Below are positions 1 to 8,836 of a DNA stretch of 26,559 bases, in pieces (positions within the stretch are counted from its first letter, which is position 1; each line of letters begins with the position of its first letter). Made by a program: the position numbers and the translations under genes. The stretch is from Sphaeroforma sirkka (lineage: Eukaryota > Opisthokonta > Ichthyosporea > Ichthyophonida). Below the pieces are notes generated by a model. It was given only the letters and a program-made list of their open reading frames with translations. It had not been told where the DNA came from and ran no database searches. The stretch covers positions 30,001-56,559 of the forward strand of contig LUCW03000082.1 in assembly GCA_001586965.3 (NCBI GenBank), given 5' to 3'.

Positions 1-40
1 GAGAGCAAACTTTGCCAAAGTATGGAGTGCCTGTGTCAAG
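1..40 (+). CDS. Exon a (3' part), linker before the zinc finger
   Basis: The first 40 bases are open in the frame that ends in phase 1 and are followed by a strong donor (AAG|GTATGT). The phase matches the next exon at 1403. The 13 residues are Cys-rich and unassigned; in Fpg/Nei proteins this position is the linker between the H2TH domain and the zinc finger. The exon probably starts left of the window. Confidence 0.55.
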
Positions 41-3000
41 GTATGTTACTAATATGTCACTGACTAATCTTATCTCGATTAAATAGGTATTAGTTACGTA
101 ACGTTCTAACATTGTGTTAATAGTGTGTTACAGATTAGAAATATATTAATTAAATAGTGTATTAATTACGTTGTACTGGTGATGTGCTTATGTATGTTCT
201 TAATGTGTCACAGACTAATCTTATTTTAATTAAACAGGTATTAGTTACGTAACGTTCTAACAGTGTGTTGATAGTGTGTCACAGATTAGAAATGTATTAT
301 TTAAATAGTGTATTAATTAGGTATTGTACTGGTGATGTGCTAGTGTATGTTATTAATGTGTCACAGACTAACCTTGTATTAACTGAATAGTGTATTAGCT
401 ACGTAATGTTCTGACAGTGTGTTAATAGTGTTTCACAGATTAGAAATATATTAATTAAATAGTCTATTACTTACGTATTGTCTTGGTGACGTGCTTGTGT
501 ATGTTATTAATGTGTCACAGATTAGAAATATATCAATTAAATAGTTACCTAAGTATTGTACTGGTGATGTGCTTGTGTATGTTATCAATGTGTCACATAT
601 TAATCTTATATAAATCAATAGTGTAATACTTACGTATTATACTGGTGATGTGCTAGTGTATTTTATTAATTTGTCACAGACAACTCTTGTATTATTTAAA
701 TAGTGTATTAGTTGCGTAACGTTCTAGCACGTGTATTAATAGTGTGCCACAGATTAGTAATATATTACTTCAATAGTGTATCAATTACGCACTGTACTGG
801 TGATGTGCTAGTAGTGTTTTTTGAGATCAATAGTATATTAATTGAACAACTTATTGGTTACTCATTGTGCTGATAATGTGTTAATAGTGCGTGCCACAGA
901 TTGAAAATGTATTATTTAAATAGTGTATTAATTACGTACTGTACTGGTGATGTGCTAATAGTGTTTGTCAAGATCAGTAATATCTTAATTGAATAATTTA
1001 TTGGATACTCATTGTGCTGATAATGTGTTAATAGTGTGTGTCACAGATTAGCAATATATCTATCTGTCAAACGTATTGATTACGTGATGAACTAATAATG
1101 CGTCAATAGAGTGTGTCAGATTAGTTTAATATTAAATAAATTACGTATTAGTTCAATCGTGTACAATTAATGTGGCAATAGTGTCTGTCATAGACTAGTG
1201 ATACATTAAACAGATAATGTATTATGTATTAGTTACGTATTGTACTGATAATGTGTTAACCCGCTCCCTTTCGCACTGTGCTTGCCATGCGTGTGCTATG
1301 CATCATAACACCTTAACCCCTAAAACCTTCAAACCCTGAATTCTTAAAACATTGGGGTTTAGCTGTTGCGCCGTGGCTTTGAGACGGGCAGCATTCTCAC
1401 AGTAGACGCAAACGAGGGACTCAACGCCCGACGATACATCTATAACCGATCCACATGTGCACGGTACGTATACATAGGAGTGTGGGCACCCTGAAACTCT
1501 AAACCCTAAAGCATGTGTGTCTGTGTGTATTTGGGATTCAGGGTGTAGGGTTTAAGGTGTGGTTCTCGTGGGTGTATCTGAAGTGAGTGTATGTGTGGCA
1601 CTAGACTCACACCACTGACTGTTACGGAATCTTTATACCTACACTGTGTATATAAAACCCCAAACCCTTAAATCCCGAAAAAATATTAGATACTTGCAAT
1701 GTACACACTACATACGCGCAGATTTACGCATTATTTATGTGTACAATCACACGCGTATTATCTACACACTATCACACACGTATTACCTACACACTATCAC
1801 ACACGTATTACCTACACATTATTACACACGTACTACCTACACACTAATACACACGTATAACCTACACACTATCTCGCACGTATTACCTACACACTATCAC
1901 ACACGTATTACCTACACACTATTACACACGTATTGCCTACACATTATTACACACGTATTACCTATACACTATCACACACGTATTATCTATACACCATCAC
2001 ACACGTATTACCTACACACATCTCATCACACACGTATTACCTACACACTATCACACACACGTACTACCTACACACACTATTACACTCGTATTACCTACCC
2101 ACTATCACACACGTATTACCTGCACTATCACACACGTATTACCTACATACTATCACACGTATCACCCCCCACGCTCTCACACACGTATTACCTACACACT
2201 GTGTATATGCAGATGTGGTTCACATGTGCTGTCATGGGATGTTGGTTCGCGTACATGCTATGGCTGTGTCACATGTCAACCCATTGGCAAATTGACACCT
2301 GTCACCGCAACGGAGACAACGCAGGCGGAGTTGAAATTGGATAGCCCCGTTGCCATAGCAAGGCCCACCAGGCCCGTGCCCAAGAGTAGGCACGCGACGA
2401 AGCTGAACAAACAGACGGCGACTAACACGACTACAACGGTTACCAGGTCAACTACAAGGGACATCGAGGTGAGTCAGTGACAGTAACCTGCATGTGACCT
2501 GTATAGTCACATAGATACTCGCATACGTGCATGCGTTGTGATGGGTCGTTAGCTTGTCTGTCATCTGTTTGCGTGGGTAGGCTTGTTCTGCCGGCTGTAG
2601 TGTAGTTCGTTCTATCATATGGTGTGTGCATATACACTCAGTGTGCGCTGGTGCTGGTAGGTGCGTGACCCCTCTCATACTGCCATCTGGGTCTCTCCTT
2701 CTCCACCCTTCATTCATCCCCATTCATGCCGTTGTCTTAATCACACCATAACACCTCACCATAACACCTCACCATAATACCCCCTTCCTTCTAATGTCGT
2801 ATTTATCGCACAAACGATACATATACTCAGATCTACATAGTCGACACCCAATTTGTCAGTACGATTGCCTCACCCTCTGCTGCTGTGTGTATGTGTGTGC
2901 TAAGGTTTGCGTTAGTAGTATCTTTTGGCTTATTGTGTGCGTGTGTTTCAGGATTTGCACTGGTAGTATTTCTTAGCTTGTGGTGTGTGTATGTGTGCGT

Positions 3001-5404
3001 GTGTTTTAGGGTTTGCACTAGTACTATTTCATAGCCTGGTGTGTTCCGTTTGCCACAGATGTGTGTCCACGTGCCCTTCACCTCCAGTTGTGCACAGAGT
3101 GACCCTGTGGCCTTGGCATTGGAGAAGGTGTACACAGCCATGCGCGTTGCTGATCTGCGGCGGTTATGTGTGCAGAGACGTCTGACAGTCAACGGCCGCA
3201 AGAGTGCCCTCGTGCACCGACTGCGCCACCACGACGACAACCAGGTGAGCGATGGCTAAACCCTAAACCCCTATGTACTGACTGCTGTGTGGGTTTGAGT
3301 TGGGGAAACCCTCCTTTAACGTGCGAAGAACCCTCTGAGAGTGAACTGGGTTTAGGGTTTTCGGTCGCAAAGCGCACAACATGTGGTGGTCTGTTGATGA
3401 AGTGTTAGTTACAATCATTTCAGTTGGAGATGTATATAGTCACGCCTGTCTGTTTCTGCGAGAGAGTGACCCAGCTCAGTCTTCCTTAGAGGTGCACATG
3501 AGATAGCAAGAGTCCCTTTCATCGTAGACCTACACCCCTCGGGCAGACTGGTTCAAGTACAATCTACTAAACATCCAGGCACTAGTTTAGAATTTGAGAA
3601 AGATTCTCTCATATTCCCGAAGAGATGAGAAGATATGTTTTAAGGTTGTATAAAACCCTAAAGATTGTAAGATGCCTAGGCACTTCCCTCGTAGAGATCA
3701 CCTTTTTTATTGGGACCACTCTTAATTATAGGCCACGTGCTACGCGGGAATCTCCGGGGGATGTACAATGCTGTCGTTCACTTCATGCTATATAATAAAG
3801 ATATATATGTATATATATGCGTGTGCGTGTGTGTGTGTGTGTTTGTGTGTATAACATGCGTATGAACTGTATCTTCTCAATCTCACTGGAGAACGTATCC
3901 ACTGATGCCCTCTATTGTGATTACAACTCCATAGATGGAAGTGACCTCGGCCGTATCAGTTGCTGAGAGTACAGACACCGACGACAAACCCATGACGCGC
4001 ACATACATACGCACACGGCGTATGAAACCCAGACAATCGACGGAGAGGATTACGAACAAGGATGGCTCTGTGACCAGTGAAGATATTGCAGAGGTATCAA
4101 TAACGGCTGTAGCCGCTGGCGAAGGAGCTTTGAAAGGTACCGAACAGACACCAGCATCTGAGAGGCGGAAGCGCAAAGCTGTGGAAGGTGTGTGTGGCTG
4201 TCATTTCCAATGCACCAACTGCGTGTTGTGGATAGTATAGTGTTTAGGGTTTAGGGTTCAGCGTTGGTCTAGTATTTTGTTGTCTCTGTTTCCAAACCTT
4301 TTCCTGCGCATATTCACGTTTGCATAAATGGCACACCTTCTCTCCGCAGAAGTCACACCCACAGCAATTGCCTTGGGCGCCGCATCACTGCAACCGCTGC
4401 GTGTAGCTGACCTACGCGTTTTGTGCACTGCACGGGGTCTCAGTGTAGCCGGTCGCAAGCGGCAGCTCATTGATCGTCTTTTGGCCCATGCGCTTAGTGC
4501 AAGTGGGCCTGTCTTCAGTGTTTACGATAGTGGTGTAAGCTGCAATGCCTTAGACACGGGTAGGTATCTGCAAGGGGGTTTTAGGGGTTTTAGGGGTCAG
4601 CTTGGTATAGCTTGCAGTGTAATTACGTATGTGCTCCTGCTCTTGGTGGAAGGGGCTGAGTTTTTGCGATCTTTCTTATACGTTTTCTGTGCAAGTGCAC
4701 TGGCTGTATGTACACCTCATTGTCATTCATATGTATGTACTCCTGCCGTGTCTGCTTGTTTCCCCTAGGTGCGGAATTGTTTAGCGTTACAATTGTATGA
4801 CCATACTCGAATCTGTCATGTGCCAATCTACTACCGAATTCACTTACTGCAATTTATTTTCTGGGTCTGAGGTTTTTTCCATTACCTGTGAAAGCCATGA
4901 CATTTATGCGTTTGATTTTGATCTGGTTTTTTCCCTTACCTGTGAAAGCTGTGACATCTACGCGTTTGATTTCGGTCTGGTTTTTTCCCTTACCTGTGAA
5001 AGCTGTGACATCTACGCGTTTGATTTCGGTCTGGTTTTTTCCCCTACTTGTGAAAGCTGCGACATTTATGCGTTTGATTTTTATCTGGTTTTTCACTTAT
5101 TTGTGAAAGCTTCAACATTTTTACGTTTGATTTTGGTTTGGAGTTTTTTCCTATCTGTAAAAGCTGCGACATCTATACGTTTGATTGTGCACTGACAATG
5201 TCTTGCCTTATGCCAGATGGGCCTATGTTGCTGGCACGACCATTGCCTGTGGAAGTTGCCTTTGAAAGTCCCGGACGATTCCAATTGGATAGCACGCATG
5301 TGGCGAGTTACAAGGAAGCGGCGAAAGAGAAGGAACGGGCGAAAGAGCCACGCAATGTGGAGCACGTGGCTGATATCGATTGGACTGACCTTAAAGGCGA
5401 ATGA
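1..5404 (+). CDS. Fpg/Nei-type zinc finger plus two SAP domains; probable DNA glycosylase, 3' part of a spliced gene
   Basis: Seven exons (1-40, 1403-1463, 2213-2468, 3059-3244, 3935-4187, 4350-4559, 5217-5404) join in phases 1, 2, 0, 0, 1, 1 with GT-AG borders and leave one open frame of 397 codons plus a TGA. Visible residues 15-34 lead into C32-x2-C35-x16-C52-x2-C55 followed by QP, with Arg47 in a G-S-R-T turn. This is the spacing and key residue of the Fpg/IleRS zinc finger that inserts into the DNA minor groove in Fpg/Nei glycosylases. Two SAP domains follow at about residues 147-179 and 281-314, separated by a linker with a basic patch (ERRKRKAVE) that could be a nuclear signal. The tail is rich in Lys and Glu. 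Known for the family: excision of oxidised bases by an N-terminal catalytic Pro/Glu and H2TH domain, which here must lie left of the window. The glycosylase call is inferred from the zinc finger only; the SAP calls are firmer. Start not visible. Confidence 0.72.
41..1260 (+). repeat. Intron-filling array of a ~153-bp dimeric repeat (two ~77-bp halves)
   Basis: GTATGTT-type unit starts are seen at 41, 192, 345 and 499 (periods 151, 153, 154), then at 577 (period 78), showing a dimer of two related halves of about 77 bp. Shared words include TGTGTCACAGATTAG, TTAAATAGTGTATTA and TACTGGTGATGTGCT. Copies drift towards 1260. The array begins at the splice donor of exon a itself and fills nearly the whole of the first intron (41-1402). 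The last 140 bases of that intron are not repetitive. Confidence 0.9.
1403..1463 (+). CDS. Exon b, first half of the Fpg/Nei zinc finger
   Basis: A 61-nt exon bounded by CTCACAG at 1396-1402 and a GTACGT donor at 1464. Only one frame is open, and it enters in phase 1 and leaves in phase 2, matching both neighbours. It encodes DANEGLNARRYIYNRSTCA; the D-A-N, Y-x-Y-x-R and first zinc Cys resemble the lead-in to the finger in bacterial Nei2-type enzymes. Too short to be found by simple reading-frame length. Confidence 0.62.
1464..1747 (+). other. Intron b, 5' non-repetitive part with telomere-like words
   Basis: Starts with the GTACGT donor of exon b. Contains AAACCCTAAAG and GTAGGGTTTAAGG on opposite strands and an AAACCCCAAACCC stretch. 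No coding signal seen. Confidence 0.55.
1748..2200 (+). repeat. 25-bp minisatellite, about 18 units, inside intron b
   Basis: The unit is close to CACACACGTATTACCTACAC followed by ACTAT, about 18 copies in tandem with a few length variants. It lacks stop codons in some frames, which yields long meaningless reading frames full of His, Tyr and Thr. It ends 12 bases before the acceptor of exon c, so it also forms the region where the branch point and pyrimidine tract are expected. Confidence 0.93.
2213..2468 (+). CDS. Exon c, second half of the zinc finger and Thr-rich linker
   Basis: The acceptor TATATGCAG ends at 2212 and the donor GTGAGT starts at 2469. The exon supplies the remaining three zinc cysteines (residues 35, 52, 55), the Arg of the hairpin (residue 47) and then about 60 residues of Thr/Pro/Lys-rich linker with no recognised domain. 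The acceptor lies directly after the 25-bp minisatellite of the preceding intron, so the 5' border is less certain than the donor; phase agreement with exon b supports it. Confidence 0.65.
2469..2884 (+). other. Intron c, 5' part
   Basis: Begins with GTGAGT. Contains three near-copies of CACCATAACACCT at about 2746-2780. No coding signal; the - strand reading frames here carry no recognisable domain. Confidence 0.5.
2885..3045 (+). repeat. Short tandem repeat (~50-57 bp, about 3 units) in intron c
   Basis: Three units share GTGTGTATGTGTG, a TTTCAGG or TTTTAGGG step, TTTGCACT and AGTA-TATTTC. It occupies the 3' end of the intron 2469-3058 and stops about 13 bases before the real acceptor. Each unit carries a pseudo-acceptor (TTTCAG or TTTTAG). 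Confidence 0.75.
3059..3244 (+). CDS. Exon d, first SAP domain
   Basis: Flanked by TTGCCACAG and GTGAGC, 62 codons in phase 0 on both sides. The second half holds the helix-extended loop-helix SAP pattern: M-R-V-A-D-L-R-R-L-C, then L-T-V-N-G-R-K-S-A-L-V-H-R-L. SAP domains bind DNA, often AT-rich or scaffold-attached regions, and tether repair and chromatin proteins. Confidence 0.8.
3245..3934 (+). other. Intron d, with telomere-like heptamers
   Basis: Starts GTGAGC and ends CTCCATAG. Contains TAAACCCTAAACCCC at about 3257, GGGTTTAGGGTTTT at about 3348 and AAAACCCTAAAG at about 3652, that is, the TTTAGGG word on both strands. Otherwise unremarkable, with an AT/GT microsatellite near the 3' end. 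Confidence 0.6.
3801..3850 (+). repeat. AT- then GT-rich microsatellite
   Basis: A run of alternating AT passes into alternating GT, within intron d and about 85 bases upstream of exon e. Confidence 0.9.
3935..4187 (+). CDS. Exon e, charged linker with basic patch
   Basis: Follows an AACTCCATAG acceptor, whose pyrimidine tract is weak, and ends at G|GTGTGT in phase 1. It encodes about 84 residues rich in Thr, Ser, Glu and Arg with a final ERRKRKAVE that looks like a nuclear localisation signal. No domain is recognised. The phases on both sides fit the flanking SAP exons. Confidence 0.65.
4188..4349 (+). other. Intron e with TTTAGGGTTTAGGG motif
   Basis: The shortest intron (162 nt). Contains GTTTAGGGTTTAGGGTTC at about 4240-4257, two and a half copies of the plant-type telomere heptamer, followed by a clean acceptor. 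Confidence 0.7.
4350..4559 (+). CDS. Exon f, second SAP domain
   Basis: Acceptor TCTCCGCAG ends at 4349 and donor GTAGGT starts at 4560; phase 1 on both sides. Residues P-L-R-V-A-D-L-R-V-L-C and L-S-V-A-G-R-K-R-Q-L-I-D-R-L form a SAP domain very close to the one in exon d. The stretch just before it (P-T-A-I-A-L) also matches the first copy (P-V-A-L-A-L), so the two SAP regions look like an internal duplication. Confidence 0.78.
4870..5190 (+). repeat. 54-bp tandem repeat, about 6 units, inside intron f
   Basis: CCTGTGAAAGC-type words recur at 4885, 4939, 4993, 5047 and then near 5100 and 5153. The two central units are nearly identical and the outer ones diverged, as expected for growth from the middle. 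The period is 18 codons, so both strands show repetitive reading frames that are not genes. The array ends about 25 bases before the terminal acceptor. Confidence 0.93.
5217..5404 (+). CDS. Exon g, terminal exon with Lys/Glu-rich tail and stop
   Basis: Acceptor TTATGCCAG ends at 5216; the exon enters in phase 1, exactly as exon f leaves, and ends at TGA 5402-5404. It encodes about 61 residues including a Lys/Glu/Ala-rich segment that could form a short helix, ending W-T-D-L-K-G-E. No domain recognised. A possible 26-nt exon at 4769-4794 would break the frame and was not used. Confidence 0.65.
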
Positions 5405-6309
5405 GATGGGAGCATTCCCTCGAAGGCCATTCTGTGTCGTGATCTGATGTGTATGTAGCCTGCAATCATTCAAATGTGTATGTAGTCTGCAATCCGTCCC
5501 CCATTGGAATGTTGAGGGCCGTGGAGGGGCGCGTATTGGCTTTGGACGTAAATTCCAATCTCCCTAGTATACAGTAGATTCATTAATAGGTCGTCCGACT
5601 ACTTTGATGTATCAGTCAGTAATCGCTGCAAACTCTCGAGTACTTTCAATACATGCCATTATATAGCGATTTGTATTTGATAATCCCTAAAATCCTAAAC
5701 TCTAAACAACTACGACTTGATCAGGTTTGGGTTTCGGTGTGTAATCTAAAATATTTAAACCAAAATATGCTATTCTTTGTTTTGTATCTTTGCTGCGCTT
5801 CACCTTCTTTGCCTGTTTGTGACCCATTTGCTGCAGCCTTTCGAAACTGAAGGAGAAGTTGGAAATTTTCCTGGGAACAAACGGCTCTATTCCTACAATA
5901 GTTTCAAATTGAAATGTAACGTCTTCGCGACATAGCAATTGATAGATAAGGCACTGTCTACTACAAATCAGAAGATTGAAGAAGCCGGAATGGGATCTCA
6001 CAATATACCAAACACGTACGTTGTGCAATATACCAAATATGTTGTGCTCTGGTACCAGATAAAATATGACCTGTTGTGTATGTAAGCTATATAGCTGTTT
6101 TTTTTTCTTTGATGACAGTTTGGATACATTCTAGAAGCATGCTAAATCCTGCCATGTTTTGAAGCTATAACTATGCATCGAGTCAGTAACGACCGGGATA
6201 ACTAACTTGCTTCTAGTATGGAGCCGAAAAAAAACTAAAACACGCCTCAAAGTCAATGCCAAGAATAAAGGCAAAGTATAAAATCTCGCAAGTCACCTGC
6301 CGGTATTTG
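5405..6309. other. 3' flank of the glycosylase/SAP gene; no gene recognised
   Basis: After the stop codon, two copies of an ATGTGTATGTAG-CTGCAATC word lie at about 5448 and 5476. AATCCCTAAAATCCTAAAC at about 5682 is a degenerate telomere-like stretch. No clear AATAAA follows the gene closely. A + strand stretch near 5850-6070 is partly open and could be a decayed coding fragment, but I recognise no family. Confidence 0.4.
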
Positions 6310-6500
6310 TTATTTTTTAGCGAATAGTCCGATTGCATCATATATTCGTGACACACAAAGTTGCGCGAGTATTGAAGTCGCCCTGACGAATAAATGATGA
6401 CTGCTATTCGTCGGTGGTAAACACTCTGCTGTAGTTAGTGGAGGAGTACATACACCCTGGGTTTTAGGTACGGCAGTTGTCGAGGGGGTGAGTGACACAA
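6310..6500 (-). mobile_element. Possible retroelement pol scrap (BEL/Pao-like connection motif)
   Basis: The - strand peptide ends with S-R-I-Y-D-A-I-G-L-F-A, which resembles the conserved (I/V)(F/Y)DPLGL motif after the reverse transcriptase in BEL/Pao-type polyproteins. Nothing else of such an element is visible nearby, so this is at most a small old fossil fragment. Confidence 0.25.
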
Positions 6501-6906
6501 GTTGCTCCTACGCCCTTTTCTCCTCGGGATTTAGCGTGCAAGTCCACCGTGGTCGTGGTACCCCAATACCTAAGTGTTGCTGGTCTAGAACCTCACTATT
6601 TCTCGGTCACTCCTTCCAACCCGTAACCTTGAGTTGATGGTCATCAATCTGATGCTACCGCCTGTATGTCTCTCAAATAAAAATATCCACTTGCACAATT
6701 AAGAGCCAACGATATCAAATTGTGGGTCCACATTTTTTTTTAAAATGAATGGAAAAGGAATGGAAGCGCATTGACGTATTGATTTGCAACGGCCTATATA
6801 TTGTCCACATGTCATATTTTGTATTTTCTCATTTTAATTTATATTTATAATGATGAAGATACCTGATCCCGCCTCCTTGCAATCTGTTTATACTTTTTTT
6901 AAATAG
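6501..6906. other. Gene-free stretch
   Basis: AT-rich to the right, with a pyrimidine run at about 6890-6902 that would serve as the tract for a putative acceptor at 6906. Nothing else recognised. Confidence 0.4.
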
Positions 6907-7236
6907 CCATTTTTGTACCACTCTATTTCTGATCGATCAAGACTTTCAAATAATCAAGGTGCGATCAATTTTAATGATAGCCTAGTGAGGGTACTACAAA
7001 TCGAAAGACTTCCGAATCCAGCTCGTCTGCACCTATGTCCGTCAGTTCATAGTTCTATGCCTATTCAAGACTACACTACTGTAGAGCATCTAGAACCTTA
7101 CCAAGGCATGTCAACTGACAATAGTACGTTGACAGCACAATCCACCATAGATGGCGCTGTCACACCACATGCTAATCAGAGCGTACCCGACCAAAGCAAT
7201 ACCAAAGTTTCAAAACATCGGAAATGTGAAGTATAG
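6907..7236 (+). CDS. Possible terminal exon of an unknown gene
   Basis: An open frame of about 107 codons ends in TAG at 7234-7236. It follows TTTTTTTAAATAG, a good acceptor shape at 6906, and is followed by ATTTAGGGTTTTAGAGTTTA. The peptide is Ser/Thr/Asn-rich with no recognised domain. There is no convincing ATG near the start, so if real it is an internal or last exon. It may equally be a chance frame or a retroelement scrap. Confidence 0.25.
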   Translation, partial: PFLYHSISDRSRLSNNQGAINFNDSLVRVLQIERLPNPARLHLCPSVHSSMPIQDYTTVEHLEPYQGMSTDNSTLTAQSTIDGAVTPHANQSVPDQSNTKVSKHRKCEV

Positions 7237-7289
7237 AACAATTTAGGGTTTTAGAGTTTAGTCATAAGGCACAATACAGTCCTTATTAG

Positions 7290-8829
7290 AACCATTCAGC
7301 GAAAATTTATAATGTTCGAGTGATTTGCAAAATGCTGACAATAGAACATTACTGTTCATATCAGTGGCAACCAGTAGACATGTTCAATTTTTCTACAAAC
7401 CTTGACATTCAAGTGTTTTCGTACTGCGTAAATGAAACTTGGAATATATACAATAAACGGTGGTTTCACAATCGGTTTTTGACACCATATGATAATTATT
7501 CAAATATTGTAATAAATGAGAACTTAAATAAGTTATTAACATACAACAAACATCAGTACTTTAGAATCACTGCAAATATGACATATCACAGTCATTCAGT
7601 GGCAACCCGTAGACATGTTCTAATTTTTCTACAAACCTTGACATTCAAGTGTTTTCGTACTGCTTAAATGAAACTTAAAATATATACAATAAACGGTGGA
7701 ATTTCACAGTAGGTTCTCGACACCATATGATAATTATTCAAATATTGTAACAAATGAGAACTTAAATAAGTTATCAACATACAACAAACATCAGTACTTT
7801 AGAATCACTGCAAACATGAAATGCATACACATCTTCCGCATGATGCTGAATACTGGACATGTGTTCGTATTGTAATCATTCAAGGTTATTCCACGACGAC
7901 CTCATTTACAAACCTGATATTCAAGAGTTCGTCACTATGCTGAAACTCCGACATATGCGTCCAAAAGCAACTATTCACTGACAACTCGTGGACATACGAG
8001 TTTATATTTCTAAAAACCATGGCATTCAAGTGTTTATGTTTTTAGGTACATTAGTGTCGATGATTTTCGACCCTCGATAATTAAAATTTCCACAAATCGC
8101 CTTTGTGTCCATATTATATCTTCCTTTAGCGATAACAACGGGACATAAATAATCTATAGTCTACAAATGATATTCATGTGTTTATCATAATGCTGAAAGC
8201 TGGACGTAAGTACTATATTGTAATCTATCAACGATATCCTCCCACGTTCCAGTGGTTTGCATTACGCTGGAAACGTGATAATAGTGTCCATATTCTACAA
8301 ACCTTGATGCTAAGATTTTCCGCAAAATGATGAATACGGGACATATGTATCCATATTGCAGTTATCCAGGGACGAATGTACTCGTGGACATAACAGTTTA
8401 TATATCCAAAAACCTTGACATTCAATTGTTTTTTTGCATCATTTTGAATTCATCCAGCGACAACCCAGGAACATAAAGTTTGCAATTTTTTTTACGAGCC
8501 GTTACATTCAAGTGTTATTTTTTTTATGGTGAAAAACGGGATGTGTAGTGCTGAAATTTATGTTCATGGTTCTTTAACATTGATATTCCAATTTTTTTGG
8601 CATAGTACTAGAAAAGAATGCACATGTCTATAATACAATCATGTAAATTCATTCAGCGTCAATTCCAGAATGTCTCCATTTTCTTACAAGCCATAGCATG
8701 CAAGTGATTTTCATGGTGAGAACGGGACGAATGTGTGCATAGTTCCCTAACTCTGATATTGATTTTTTATGTACCGACAACGTTTGTGAATTTATAGGGG
8801 ATATCATGACAACACTCTTACTCGTTGCG
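7290..8829 (-). repeat. Left arm of a degenerate satellite-like family (reverse orientation)
   Basis: Recurring words are CATTCAGCGAC/CATTCAGTGGC, TTTCTACAAACCTTGACATTC, CAAGTG-TTTTC and GGGACATATGTGTCCATATTG. They match, as reverse complement, the words of the array at 10379-13300; for example the block at about 8645-8775 pairs along most of its length with about 13020-13140. Copies are strongly diverged, with irregular higher-order spacing of about 190-300 bp. No coding capacity. Confidence 0.75.
7346..7816 (+). repeat. 235-bp tandem duplication within the left arm
   Basis: CAGTGGCAACC recurs at 7362 and 7597. The two 235-bp units match almost throughout (ATTCAAGTGTTTTCGTACTG, ACACCATATGATAATTATTC, AGTACTTTAGAATCACTGCA). 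They are far more alike than other satellite copies, so this is a more recent duplication. Confidence 0.9.
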
Positions 8830-8836
8830 AGATCAT

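Noticed and set aside
1646-2344. Long open frames rich in His, Tyr and Thr
   Set aside because: They are translations of the 25-bp minisatellite, whose units lack stops in some frames; 25 is not a multiple of three, so the frame cycles and no selected protein repeat is seen.
2276-2723. Minus-strand frames opposite exon c and intron c
   Set aside because: No domain or splice support; they are shadows of the + strand gene.
3883-4176. 97-codon frame on the minus strand
   Set aside because: It lies antisense to exon e, has no recognisable domain, and the + strand exon has matching phases.
4769-4794. Possible 26-nt extra exon after CCCCTAG
   Set aside because: Including it breaks phase agreement with the terminal exon, while direct joining of 4559 to 5217 keeps the frame.
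4797-5195. Repetitive open frames on both strands
   Set aside because: They are products of the 54-bp intronic tandem repeat (18 codons), present on both strands and between phase-matched splice sites.
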